A stretch of 64,000 nt of DNA. Origin: Hyphomicrobiales bacterium. Lineage in GTDB: Bacteria; Pseudomonadota; Alphaproteobacteria; Rhizobiales; Xanthobacteraceae. Below are positions 17,123 through 26,003 of the stretch, piece after piece. Location: contig JAFKKH010000028.1 in NCBI GenBank assembly GCA_017305665.1, forward strand, positions 1-64,000, written 5' to 3'. Positions within the stretch are counted from its first letter, which is position 1. The number at the start of each line of letters is the position of its first letter. Under the pieces are notes generated by a model. It was not told where the DNA came from. It ran no database searches and saw nothing but the letters and a program-made list of their open reading frames with translations. Both the position numbers and the translations under genes were made by a program.

Positions 17123-18748
17123 CTACCCCATCCTTCGCATCACCGCCTGCCGATCGATCTTGCCGGTGCCGGTTTTCGGCAGGTCATCCACAAACAGAAT
17201 CTCGCGCGGATACTTGTAAGGCAGCAGCTTGGCCTTGACGTAATCCTGCAGCGCCTTCGTTGCCACGGCTCCGTCGGCAGGCGCGGCGTTCATCACCACC
17301 ATCGCCCGCAACGTCATGCGACGATCCGGCAGTTCGGCGGCGATGACCGCGCATTCGCGCACGTCGGGATGATCGGCGAGGCACAGTTCGACCTCCAGCG
17401 GATAGACCCACTGGCCCGAAATCTTCACGAGGTCATCGGCGCGGCCGCGGAAGAAATGAAATCCGTCGGCATCGCGCAGGAAGCGGTCCCCGGTGTAGAT
17501 CCAACCGCCGTCGCGGATCGTCTCCGCGGTCTTGTCCGGCCGGTTCCAGTACAGCGGCGTATTGGAGTCTCCGCGAACCCACAGGATGCCTTCCTCGCCA
17601 TCGCCGACGTCGCGCCCTTGCGTGTCACGCAGCGCCAGTTCGTAGCCGGGCACGCGCAGGCCGGCGGCACCGAGCTTCTTCCGCTCCGGGCGATTGCAGA
17701 GATAAATGTGCAGCACTTCGGTCGAGCCGAGGCCTTCGACGATCTCGAGACCGGCGATGTCCTTCCAGCCGTTGAAGACATCGGCGGACAGCACCTCGGC
17801 AGCCGAGATCGATAGGCGCAGCGACGTGACGTCGGCGGCTGTCGCTTCCGGTGCCTTGGTCAGCGCGGTGTAGAGCGTCGGCAGGCCGAAGAACACCGTG
17901 GGACGGAAGCGCGCGATCGCATCAAAAATCGAAGCCGGCTTCGGCTGCCCCGGCAGCAGCAGCGATGCCGCGCCGACCGAAAACGGAAAGGTGACGGAGT
18001 TGCCGAAGCCGTAAGCGAAAAACATCTTCGGCACTGAGAAGCAGATGTCGCCGGCGCCGAGCTTGAGCACGCTCTGCGCGAAGGCCACCTCGCTGTAGGC
18101 CATGTCGTGCTGCAGATGCACGATACCCTTCGGCCGCCCGGTGGAGCCCGACGAATACATCCAGAATGCCATCTCGTCGCGATGGGTATCGGCTTCATCG
18201 AGCTCCGTCGGAAAAGCGGATAACCATTGCTCGGCTTGCAGCAGCTTTGACGCGGCATTCGGCCCGGCCATACCGTTGACGGCAATCAACGTCGCCAGTT
18301 GGGTATCCGCGCAGGCCGTTGCGTCGAAGCGCGAGCAGAATTCGGCATCGGCCACCGCGACACGCGCGCCGGAATCCGACAGGTAGAACTGCAGCAGATC
18401 CGGCGGCGTCAGCGTATTGATGAGCAGCGGCACGAAACCGGCGCGCACCGCGCCGAAGAACGCGGCCGGATAGACCGGCGTATCGTCGAGAAACATCAGG
18501 ATGCGGTCGCCGCGTGCAAGCCCCAGCGACTGAAAGCCGTTGCCCCAGCGGCACGCGTCCGCGCACAGTTCGTTGTAGGTGCGTTGGCCCAAGGGGCCGG
18601 TGACGGCGAGATTGCCGCCGCGCCCGACCTTGAGATTGTCGAACAGGATGCGGCTCGCGTTGTAGCACTCCGGAATCGAGAACCCGATTTCGCGCGCGCC
18701 GGCGCTATCGCGCGGTACATTGTCGGCGATCGGCTCCGCCATCGTCAT
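17123..18748 (-). CDS. Benzoate-CoA ligase family protein (aryl acid AMP-ligase)
   Basis: 541 residues. The AMP-binding motif YSSGSTGRPKG lies at 198-208; EGLGSTEVLHIYL, YTGDRFLRDADGFHFFRGRADD and the C-terminal lysine motif PKTGTGKIDR follow. The order and the F-F-A-Y-G-F-G-N segment match the benzoate / aminobenzoate / salicylate-CoA ligase branch. It activates an aromatic acid to its CoA thioester with ATP giving AMP and PPi. The ATG overlaps the stop of the upstream monooxygenase (ATGA), so the pair is co-translated and probably acts on one substrate. Benzoate, anthranilate and salicylate are all possible. Confidence 0.88.
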   Translation of the reverse strand: MTMAEPIADNVPRDSAGAREIGFSIPECYNASRILFDNLKVGRGGNLAVTGPLGQRTYNELCADACRWGNGFQSLGLARGDRILMFLDDTPVYPAAFFGAVRAGFVPLLINTLTPPDLLQFYLSDSGARVAVADAEFCSRFDATACADTQLATLIAVNGMAGPNAASKLLQAEQWLSAFPTELDEADTHRDEMAFWMYSSGSTGRPKGIVHLQHDMAYSEVAFAQSVLKLGAGDICFSVPKMFFAYGFGNSVTFPFSVGAASLLLPGQPKPASIFDAIARFRPTVFFGLPTLYTALTKAPEATAADVTSLRLSISAAEVLSADVFNGWKDIAGLEIVEGLGSTEVLHIYLCNRPERKKLGAAGLRVPGYELALRDTQGRDVGDGEEGILWVRGDSNTPLYWNRPDKTAETIRDGGWIYTGDRFLRDADGFHFFRGRADDLVKISGQWVYPLEVELCLADHPDVRECAVIAAELPDRRMTLRAMVVMNAAPADGAVATKALQDYVKAKLLPYKYPREILFVDDLPKTGTGKIDRQAVMRRMG

Positions 18749-19899
18749 CGTCCCTTCGATCGCTGCGGCGCCATGCCCGCCTTATGCGTATCGTATGTCG
18801 CCATGAACGCCGGCGCCATGGAGCGCAGCCGCTCGTCGTCGATCCGGCCGGAGCGCGTGATGTAGCTGTGCGCAAAATCCATCAGGCCGAGCTTCATGTG
18901 GTCCGGAAAGCGCTCGTACCAGTCGGCGCTGGCGCGCGCGGCAGTGACGAGCTTCTTCACCACCGGCTTGCGCCCGGCCTCATAGCGCGCGAGCGCCGCC
19001 GGAATATCGGGTGCGTCTTCCAGCGCCTTGATCAGCGCGATGGCGTCCTCCATCGCAAGCCGCGTACCCGATCCGATCGAGAAGTGCGCGGAGTGCAGCG
19101 CATCGCCGATCAGGACGACGTTGCCGAATGACCAGTGCTCGTTCCAGATCCATGGGAAATTCCGCCACACCGATTTGTTCGACAGCAGCGGATGTCCATC
19201 CAGCACGTCGGCGAACACCTGCTCGCAAATGGCGCGGGATTCGTCGACCGACTTCTCGGCGAAGCCATAGCGCTGCCAGGTGACGCGGTCACATTCGACC
19301 AGAAATGTGCTCATGTCCGGCGCGTAGCGATAGTGATGCGCGTTGAAGGTGCCGAACTCGGTCTCGACAAAGGTCTGCGACAACGTCGGGAATGGCTTTG
19401 TGGTGCCGTACCAGGCGAACTTGTTGCTCGACCAGGACAGGCTCGCGCCGAAGTCGCCTTCGAACTGGCGGCGCACGATGGAGTTGAGTCCATCGGCGGC
19501 GACGATCAGGTTGTATCCCGCCAACTGATCGATCGACGGGATGTGCGTGACGTAGTGCGGCGCGATGCCGACGTCGCGCACGCGCTGCTGCAGGATGGTC
19601 AGCAGATCGAGCCGACCGATCGACGAAAAGCCGACGCCGTCGATCTCGACGCTCTCACCGCGCAGGTTCAGCGTGATGTTGCGCCAGCTTTCCATCCGCG
19701 GCGCGATCGCATCGACCGTTTCCGGATCGTCGGCGCGCAGGAAGTCCAGCGCCTGATCCGAGAACACCACGCCGAATCCCCAGGTGGCGCCGGCCTCGTT
19801 CTGCTCGAACAGGTCGATGTGGGAATCCGGATGCCGTTTCTTCCAGAGACAGGCGAAGTAGAGACCCGCGGGCCCTCCGCCGACCACCGCGATGCGCAC
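18745..19899 (-). CDS. FAD-dependent monooxygenase, probably aryl-CoA hydroxylase
   Basis: 384 residues from a GTG at 19899 with a GGGGAGGA site. It has the FAD motif VVGGGPAGLYFACLW, an E-Q-N-E-A-G-A-T-W-G-F-G-V-V-F segment, and the second FAD motif with GD at 265-266 (LIGDALHSAHFSIGSG). The N-terminus resembles the monooxygenase half of salicylyl-CoA 5-hydroxylase and anthraniloyl-CoA monooxygenase. In the larger enzymes an old-yellow-enzyme half follows; it is absent here. Coupling to an aryl-CoA ligase supports a CoA-thioester substrate. Direct hydroxylation of a free acid is the alternative. Confidence 0.85.
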   Translation of the reverse strand: MRIAVVGGGPAGLYFACLWKKRHPDSHIDLFEQNEAGATWGFGVVFSDQALDFLRADDPETVDAIAPRMESWRNITLNLRGESVEIDGVGFSSIGRLDLLTILQQRVRDVGIAPHYVTHIPSIDQLAGYNLIVAADGLNSIVRRQFEGDFGASLSWSSNKFAWYGTTKPFPTLSQTFVETEFGTFNAHHYRYAPDMSTFLVECDRVTWQRYGFAEKSVDESRAICEQVFADVLDGHPLLSNKSVWRNFPWIWNEHWSFGNVVLIGDALHSAHFSIGSGTRLAMEDAIALIKALEDAPDIPAALARYEAGRKPVVKKLVTAARASADWYERFPDHMKLGLMDFAHSYITRSGRIDDERLRSMAPAFMATYDTHKAGMAPQRSKGR

Positions 19900-19984
19900 G
19901 CGATCCTCCCCGATGCGTTGCCGATGAATGTGCCGCAGCCGAGCCCGCGGTCAGGGCGGGCGTCAGTCTCGCGGCCATTCCACA

Positions 19985-20037
19985 TCGTACAATTGATTTC
20001 TTGATATGCAAAGAGAGTTCATGCACTATCCTGCATG
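19985..20037. promoter_or_regulatory. Divergent promoter region with half-site TCGTACAATT and palindrome CATGCA-N6-TGCATG
   Basis: Between the monooxygenase (start 19899, minus) and the IclR gene (plus). TCGTACAATT (19985-19994) matches a half-site also found, reverse-complemented, in the palindrome upstream of the ABC transporter (21014-21025). CATGCA-CTATCC-TGCATG (20020-20037) is a perfect palindrome. Its overlap with the earliest possible IclR start (20035) supports a later start. Confidence 0.45.
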
Positions 20038-20136
20038 CCCGCTGCCGGGAGCCGGTTTGGGCCCGTCACAGGTTCGCCGCAAGCCGTTCCGGCTTGCCTT
20101 GGGTTTGCCGCAACGGATTCCGAAGGGATCAACGCC

Positions 20137-20976
20137 TTGCCGACCGATCCAGCGAACGTCTCGACGCCATCGGCTGCGACCAATGTCGCGGCGTCGGCGC
20201 GGCGCGGCATTCAATCGGTGACGACGGGCTTCCGCGTGCTCGCCGCGCTCGCGTCAGAGCCGGAGTCGGCGACGCTCGGTACCATCGCGGCACGGGCCAG
20301 ACTCTCCGCATCGCAGGCGCATCGCTATCTCGCCAGCCTGATCGCATCGGGCATGGCGCATCAGGACACAGCATCAGGCCGTTACAACCTCGGACCGCAG
20401 GCGATCCAGATCGGCCTCGCCGCGCTCGCGCGCACCGACGTGTTCGCTGAAGCCGATCCCGCGATCGCTGATTTCGTGCGGAAAACCGGCAGAACCACGC
20501 TGATCGCGGCGCTCGGGCCATTGGGGCCGACCATCGTGCGCTGGCACGCGGGACGCGTGCCAGTCAGCACCTCACTGTCGGTCGGCTCGGTATTGCCGCT
20601 GCTCGGTTCGGCGACCGGCCATGTCTTCCTCAGCTTCATGGGCGACGATGAAGCCGCCGGCGCGATCGCTCATCTCGTTTCAGCCGCGGCGCATCGCCGC
20701 ACGCGCGACGTCGCTGCGATCCGCAAAAGTGTGCACGCGGCGACGTCGACCTCGGTCGATGAGTTGCTGATCCCGGGCTTGCGCGCCACCGCCGTGCCGA
20801 TCCTGGATATTCAAAGCCGCGCCGCGCTGGTCGTCACTGTGATGGCTACGCCCGCATTTGCTCGCCGCGACGACAAGACCGTGATCGAAATACTGAAAAA
20901 TACCTGCAAACAACTCACCGAACGCATTGGCGGCCGGTGGCCGAAGCCCTTCATACCAAAGGTGAAATCAACCTAG
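20137..20976 (+). CDS. IclR-family transcriptional regulator
   Basis: 279 residues if the TTG at 20137 is used, which has AAGGGA 9 nt upstream; an ATG at 20035 gives 313 residues with a proline/glycine-rich lead that looks non-coding. The N-terminal winged helix (GFRVLAALASEPES, then ARLSASQAHRYLASLIASGM) is followed by the IclR effector domain. The gene sits between an aryl-CoA pair (divergent) and the Liv-type transporter (downstream, same strand), and likely regulates one or both. The effector is unknown. Confidence 0.85.
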   Translation: MPTDPANVSTPSAATNVAASARRGIQSVTTGFRVLAALASEPESATLGTIAARARLSASQAHRYLASLIASGMAHQDTASGRYNLGPQAIQIGLAALARTDVFAEADPAIADFVRKTGRTTLIAALGPLGPTIVRWHAGRVPVSTSLSVGSVLPLLGSATGHVFLSFMGDDEAAGAIAHLVSAAAHRRTRDVAAIRKSVHAATSTSVDELLIPGLRATAVPILDIQSRAALVVTVMATPAFARRDDKTVIEILKNTCKQLTERIGGRWPKPFIPKVKST

Positions 20977-20997
20977 AAAACACGCCACTGAATTATA

Positions 20998-21025
20998 ATT
21001 CTTGCAATCGGAAGATTGTACGAAT
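20998..21025. promoter_or_regulatory. 28-bp imperfect palindrome upstream of the Liv-type ABC operon
   Basis: ATTCTTGCAATC-GGAA-GATTGTACGAAT has arms matching at 10 of 12 positions. It lies 167 bp before the substrate-binding gene and shares the TCGTACAAT half-site with the IclR / monooxygenase promoter region. It is therefore a good candidate for the adjacent IclR protein. Confidence 0.5.
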
Positions 21026-21191
21026 TATGATGCAAGAGCGAAAAGTACGGCTTGCGGTGCGAGGAAGCCGAAGGTCGTGCTTGCCGCATCACCAAAAGAT
21101 CGCGCACAAAGCTCGGCAACAACGCGGCGCTTCATCATAAAGCAGCGCCGCGAACGAGTAGCGTAAGATTCATAACGAGGAGGGAGTGAAT

Positions 21192-22361
21192 ATGAGATCG
21201 GCATACTGGCTCGCGGGCGCAGCGATGCTGGCGCTGGCGCAACCCGCCGCCGCCGGAGACACCATCAAGATCGGATTCGTCAGCACGTTCAGCGGCCCGA
21301 CCGCAGTGATCGGCAACGATATGCGCAACTCGTTCGAGCTCGCGCTCGATCACATGGGACGTAAGATGGCCGGCAAGCCGGTCGAGGTGATCTACGAAGA
21401 CGATACCTTCAAACCGGATGTCGGCAAGCAGAAGACCCAAAAGCTGATCGAGTCCGACCATGTAGATTTCATCGCCGGCTATATCTGGTCGAACGTGTTG
21501 CTGGCTTCGCTGAAGCCGATCGTCGACTCCAAGACCATGCTGGTGATCGCCAACGCCGGTCCGTCGCAGGTCGCGGGCGAGCTGTGCTCGCCTTACGTTT
21601 TCTCGACCTCCTGGCAGAACGACCAGACGCCGGCCGCGGTCGGCGAATACATGAACCAGAAGAATGTGAAGTCGGCGTTCCTGATCGGCCCGAACTATGC
21701 CGCAGGCAAGGACATGCTCGCCGGTGTGAAGAGCACGTTCAAGGGCGAGATCAAGGGCGAGGAATATACGGTCTGGCCGAGCCAGCTCGATTTCTCCGCC
21801 GAGCTCTCCAAGGCACGCGCTTCCGGTGCGGAGTCGATCTTTGTGTTCTACCCCGGCGCTGCCGGCGTGCAGTTCCTCAATCAGTACACGCAGGCGGGCT
21901 TGAAGGGCAAAATGCCGCTCTACACGGCGTTCACCATCGACGAGACCACACTGCCGCTGCAGAAGGATAATGCAATCGGCGTTCCCGGCGCGCAGCAGTG
22001 GGTCAACGACCTGCCCAACGATGCCAACAAGAAGTTCGTCAGCGACTTCCGGGCAAAATACAAGCATGGCCCGTCGTTCTACGGCGCACAGTCCTATGAT
22101 GCCGCGCAGCTCATCAACAGTGCCGTGGTTGCCGTAAAGGGTGACACCAGCAAGAAGGAAGAGATGCGCAAGGCCATGGAAAAGGCCGATTTCAAGTCAG
22201 TCCGCGGCTCGTTCAAATTCGGCAACAACCACTTTCCGATCCAGAACTTCTATCTGCAGGACGTGGTCAAGGGCGCCGACGGTCAACTCGGCCTCAAGAC
22301 GGTGGCGACCATCGTCAAGGACAGCCAGGATCGCTTCCACGACAAATGCCCGATGAAGTGA
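21192..22361 (+). CDS. ABC transporter periplasmic substrate-binding protein (Liv/Urt type)
   Basis: 389 residues from the ATG at 21192, with a GAGGAGGGA site; an in-frame GTG two codons earlier is within that site. The signal peptide ends at about A-A-A-G. The mature start DTIKIGFVSTFSGPTAVIGNDM is the hallmark of family 5 (LivJ/K-like) binding proteins. In catabolic regions such proteins often bind aromatic or aliphatic acids rather than leucine. It leads a five-gene ABC operon with both permeases and both ATPases. Confidence 0.9.
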   Translation: MRSAYWLAGAAMLALAQPAAAGDTIKIGFVSTFSGPTAVIGNDMRNSFELALDHMGRKMAGKPVEVIYEDDTFKPDVGKQKTQKLIESDHVDFIAGYIWSNVLLASLKPIVDSKTMLVIANAGPSQVAGELCSPYVFSTSWQNDQTPAAVGEYMNQKNVKSAFLIGPNYAAGKDMLAGVKSTFKGEIKGEEYTVWPSQLDFSAELSKARASGAESIFVFYPGAAGVQFLNQYTQAGLKGKMPLYTAFTIDETTLPLQKDNAIGVPGAQQWVNDLPNDANKKFVSDFRAKYKHGPSFYGAQSYDAAQLINSAVVAVKGDTSKKEEMRKAMEKADFKSVRGSFKFGNNHFPIQNFYLQDVVKGADGQLGLKTVATIVKDSQDRFHDKCPMK

Positions 22362-22436
22362 TCGGACAATCCAGTCCATACGGCGGCAGTGCCTCGGCGC
22401 TGCCGCTGTTCTCTTTCAAAGCTGAATAGCCTTTCC

Positions 22437-23354
22437 ATGTTGCTTCTCGTCGAACAACTGCTGAACGGACTGCAGTTCGGTCTCCTGCTGTTTCTGCTCG
22501 CAGCCGGACTGACGCTGGTGTTCGGCATCATGGACTTCGTCAATCTCGCCCATGGCTCGCTCTACATGATGGGCGCCTATTTTGCCTCGACGTTCGCCGC
22601 CTGGACCGGCAGCTTCATCATCGGCGTCGCTCTCGCGCTCGGCGCGACGCTGCTGCTCGGCATCGTGCTCGAATTCGTCGCTCTTCGGCATCTGTATGGC
22701 CGCGATCACCTGGACCACGTGCTCGCCACGTTCGGACTGATCCTGTTCTTCAACGACGCGGTCCGGCTGATCTGGGGCCCCGCAGGCCTCGCGCTTCCGC
22801 TGCCCACCTGGCTGACCGTCCCCGTGCAAATCGTGCCCGGCTTGTTCTATCCGAGCTATCGTCTCGCGATCATCGTCGTGTCGCTCTTCGTCGCAGCGAT
22901 GCTTTATCTGGTCGTGATGCGAACTCGCATCGGCATGTTGATCCGTGCCGGCGCATCGAACCGCGAGATGATCGGCGCGCTCGGCATCAATATCAAACTG
23001 CTGTTCACCCTTGTCTTCGGTCTTGGCGCCGCGCTGGCCGGCCTCGCCGGCCTGATGCAGGCGCCCATTTTGACCGTCCAGATCGGCATGGGTGAGAACA
23101 TTCTCATTCTCGCCTTCGTCATCATCGTGATTGGAGGCATCGGGTCAATCCGCGGCGCGTTCCTCGCAGCGATCTTTGTCGGCATGATCGACACGTTGGG
23201 GCGCGCCTACGCGCCTGATCTGCTGCGGCACATCCTCAGCCCGGCGGCGGCTTCAACCGCCGCGCCCGCGTTGTCGTCAATGCTGATCTATCTGCTCATG
23301 GCGATTGTGCTGGTGGTCCGGCCGGAGGGGCTGTTTCCGGCCAGTAAACGATGA
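22437..23354 (+). CDS. Branched-chain-type ABC transporter permease (LivH family)
   Basis: 305 residues from the ATG at 22437. It has about eight hydrophobic segments; the LivH landmark GLTLVFGIMDFVNLAHGSLYM is near the N-terminus and a FVIIVIGGIGSIRGAF loop lies near the C-terminus. It forms the membrane channel with the LivM-type partner, whose start overlaps its stop by 4 nt (ATGA). Confidence 0.92.
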   Translation: MLLLVEQLLNGLQFGLLLFLLAAGLTLVFGIMDFVNLAHGSLYMMGAYFASTFAAWTGSFIIGVALALGATLLLGIVLEFVALRHLYGRDHLDHVLATFGLILFFNDAVRLIWGPAGLALPLPTWLTVPVQIVPGLFYPSYRLAIIVVSLFVAAMLYLVVMRTRIGMLIRAGASNREMIGALGINIKLLFTLVFGLGAALAGLAGLMQAPILTVQIGMGENILILAFVIIVIGGIGSIRGAFLAAIFVGMIDTLGRAYAPDLLRHILSPAAASTAAPALSSMLIYLLMAIVLVVRPEGLFPASKR

Positions 23355-24298
23355 CGCAATCGCTCAATGCCCGCAACGTCGTGGTGGTGCTGGTCATCAC
23401 CGGCCTCGCATTGTTGCCGCTATACTCCTCGATCAGCGGCAACATCTTCGTCCTGACCCTGTTCACGCGCATCGTGATCTTTGCGCTGGCGGCGGTCAGC
23501 CTCAATCTCATCATGGGCTACGGCGGCATGATGAGCTTCGGCCATGCCGCCTATCTCGGCATCGGCGGATACGCAGTCGGCATTCTGGCGTTCGAGGGGA
23601 TCGGCTCGGGCTTCATTCAGTGGCCGGTTGCGCTTTTGGCTTCGGCGCTGTTCGCGCTGGTCATCGGCTCGCTGTCGCTGCGCACGCGCGGCGTCTACTT
23701 CATCATGATCACGCTCGCGTTCGCACAGATGGCCTACTATATCGCCTCCGGACTTGCCCGCTACGGCGGCGACGACGGCCTGACCATCTACAAGCGCAGC
23801 GATTTCGGCGGATTGGTCAACCTGTCGAACCGCGTCCAGTTCTATTACGTCTGCCTTGGCTGCTTGTTCGCCGGAATTTATCTGGTCTGGCGCATCGTCA
23901 ATTCGCGCTTCGGCCTGGTCGTCCAGGGCGTGCGCTCGAACGAGCAGCGCATGCAGGCGATCGGATTTCACGCCAACCGCTACCGGCTGGTCTGCTTCGT
24001 GATCGCCGGAACCATGTGCGGACTCGCCGGCGCCCTCCTGGCGACCAACACCGACTTCGTCAGTCCATCGATCATGTATTGGACCCGATCGGGCGACCTG
24101 ATGGTGATGGTGATCCTCGGCGGGATGGGGTCGCTGTTCGGGCCCGTGATCGGAACCATCGTGTTTCTGGTGCTCGAGGAGTCGCTGTCGCAAATCACTG
24201 AATTCTGGGCCCTCATCATGGGACCGCTGTTGTTGCTGATCGTGCTGTTCGGGCGTGGCGGCATCGACGGTTGGCTGGGGAGGCTGCGCCGTGGTTGA
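23351..24298 (+). CDS. Branched-chain-type ABC transporter permease (LivM family)
   Basis: 315 residues, with about eight to ten membrane segments. The family motifs ALAAVSLNLIMGYGGMMSFGHAAY and MVMVILGGMGSLFGPVIG are present. Its start overlaps the LivH-type stop, and its stop overlaps the GTG start of the first ATPase, so all components are translationally coupled. Confidence 0.92.
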   Translation: MTQSLNARNVVVVLVITGLALLPLYSSISGNIFVLTLFTRIVIFALAAVSLNLIMGYGGMMSFGHAAYLGIGGYAVGILAFEGIGSGFIQWPVALLASALFALVIGSLSLRTRGVYFIMITLAFAQMAYYIASGLARYGGDDGLTIYKRSDFGGLVNLSNRVQFYYVCLGCLFAGIYLVWRIVNSRFGLVVQGVRSNEQRMQAIGFHANRYRLVCFVIAGTMCGLAGALLATNTDFVSPSIMYWTRSGDLMVMVILGGMGSLFGPVIGTIVFLVLEESLSQITEFWALIMGPLLLLIVLFGRGGIDGWLGRLRRG

Positions 24299-25055
24299 AG
24301 CTCTCCTCAGTGTCAAGAACCTGTACCGTCGGTTCGGCGGCATCGTCGCCACCGACGATCTGTCGCTCGACGTGCCCAGGGGCGAACTGCATGCGATCAT
24401 CGGCCCGAACGGTGCCGGCAAGACCACGCTCATCAGTCAACTGACCGGCCAGTTGCTCCCCAACACCGGTACCATCCACTTCGCAGGCCAGGATGTTACC
24501 CGCCTGCCCGCTTATCGCCGCAGCGCGCTCGGGCTCGCGCGTTCGTTCCAGATCACGTCGCTCCTGAAGGACTTCACCGCAGTCGACAACGTCGCATTGG
24601 CGGCGCAGGCTCACGACGGACACTCCTTCCGGTTCTGGGGCAAGGCCCGCGCGGAACCCCATCTGCGCAAGGCCGCGATGGCCGCGCTGGAGCGCGTCGG
24701 CCTCGGCCCGCGCGCGGATGCTGTGGTCTCGGAATTAAGTCACGGCGAACAGCGCGAGCTGGAACTCGCAGTCGCACTGGCCGCGAAGCCGCAGATGCTG
24801 GTGCTGGACGAGCCGATGGCCGGCCTCGGCGTCACCGAGTCCGCGCGCATGGTGAAGCTGCTGCAGGAATTGCGGCGAGAAGTCACCATCGTGCTGGTAG
24901 AGCACGATATGGACGCAGTGTTCGCACTTGCCGACCGTATCACCGTTCTGGTCTACGGCCGCGTCATTGCCTGCGACGTTCCAGCGGGGATCCGGCAGAA
25001 CGCGGAAGTCCGTCGTGCCTATCTCGGCGATCAGCAGGTGGCCGGCCATGGCTGA
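24291..25055 (+). CDS. ABC transporter ATP-binding protein (LivG family)
   Basis: 254 residues from the GTG at 24291, preceded by GGGGAGG at 7 nt. Walker A is GPNGAGKTT, the signature is ELSHGEQRELELAVAL (LSHGE rather than the common LSYG), and Walker B is MLVLDEPMAGL. The C-terminal segment after VEHDMDAVF resembles the LivG tail. It energises import with the LivF-type subunit, which overlaps its end. Confidence 0.92.
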   Translation: MVEALLSVKNLYRRFGGIVATDDLSLDVPRGELHAIIGPNGAGKTTLISQLTGQLLPNTGTIHFAGQDVTRLPAYRRSALGLARSFQITSLLKDFTAVDNVALAAQAHDGHSFRFWGKARAEPHLRKAAMAALERVGLGPRADAVVSELSHGEQRELELAVALAAKPQMLVLDEPMAGLGVTESARMVKLLQELRREVTIVLVEHDMDAVFALADRITVLVYGRVIACDVPAGIRQNAEVRRAYLGDQQVAGHG

Positions 25056-25767
25056 TAGCGCGCCACTTCTCGACGTCGAGAACATTGAGACCTGCTATGG
25101 CCTCAGCCAGGTGCTGTTCGGCCTGTCGCTGTCCATCCGCAGCGGCGAGATGGTGACGCTCATGGGCCGCAACGGCATGGGCAAGACCACCACCATCCGC
25201 TCCATTATGGGACTGACACCCGCGCGCGCAGGATCGATCCGTTTTGCTGGAGACGAGATTCGCGGCCTTCCCGCGTTCCGGATCGCAAAACTCGGGGTCG
25301 GCTTGGTGCCGGAAGGCCGTCAGATCTTTCCCAACCTGACCGTGCGCGAGAATCTCATCGCGGCCTCCGCCAATCGTCTCGGCGTATCCGATCCGTGGAC
25401 GCTGGAGAAGGTTCACTCGCTATTTCCCCGGCTATCCGAGCGCGGCGACAACATGGGCGCCACGCTATCCGGCGGCGAACAGCAAATGCTCGCAATCGGC
25501 CGTGCGCTGATGATCAATCCGCGTCTGCTGATCCTCGACGAAGCGACCGAAGGCCTCGCTCCCCTGATCCGGGATGAGATCTGGAATTGCCTGTCGCTAT
25601 TGAAAGCACAAGGCCAGTCCGTACTCGTCATCGACAAGAACGTTGAAAACCTCACACGGATCGCCGACCGGCATTACATCATCGAGCGCGGCCGCGTGGT
25701 CTGGACCGGAACGTCGCAAGACCTGATCGCGGCGCCCGATCTCCAGCATCGCTATCTCGGTATCTGA
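25048..25767 (+). CDS. ABC transporter ATP-binding protein (LivF family)
   Basis: 239 residues from the ATG at 25048. Walker A is GRNGMGKTT, the signature TLSGGEQQMLAIGRAL and Walker B LLILDEATEGLAP. The N-G-M-G-K-T and T-E-G-L-A-P variants are characteristic of LivF. It is the last gene of the transporter operon; the ADP-forming acyl-CoA synthetase follows after 236 bp with its own palindrome. Confidence 0.92.
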   Translation: MADSAPLLDVENIETCYGLSQVLFGLSLSIRSGEMVTLMGRNGMGKTTTIRSIMGLTPARAGSIRFAGDEIRGLPAFRIAKLGVGLVPEGRQIFPNLTVRENLIAASANRLGVSDPWTLEKVHSLFPRLSERGDNMGATLSGGEQQMLAIGRALMINPRLLILDEATEGLAPLIRDEIWNCLSLLKAQGQSVLVIDKNVENLTRIADRHYIIERGRVVWTGTSQDLIAAPDLQHRYLGI

Positions 25768-25940
25768 CCGGGACCGCGTCAGACACTGTGACTGCATCTG
25801 ATTTCAATCGTCTTTCGAGCCAGCGGACACTCCAGTTTTCCGCCACGCGAAAGATTCTCCGCGTCTGACATCCGGACATGCCGCGGTTGACGGCCATGCC
25901 GCCTGCATCTGTTGCCATTGCGGACGATTCCCATAACAAT

Positions 25941-25956
25941 GACCAAAATATTGGTC
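25941..25956. promoter_or_regulatory. Palindrome GACCAA-N4-TTGGTC before the acyl-CoA synthetase
   Basis: Perfect 6-bp arms separated by AATA, 48 bp before the ATG at 26004, in an otherwise gene-free 236-bp interval. The position suits a repressor site near a promoter. No cognate regulator is identified. Confidence 0.45.
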
Positions 25957-26003
25957 GCGCATCCGTACGACCGCGCCGACAATAAAGGCCGGAGGCTACG
26001 TTC

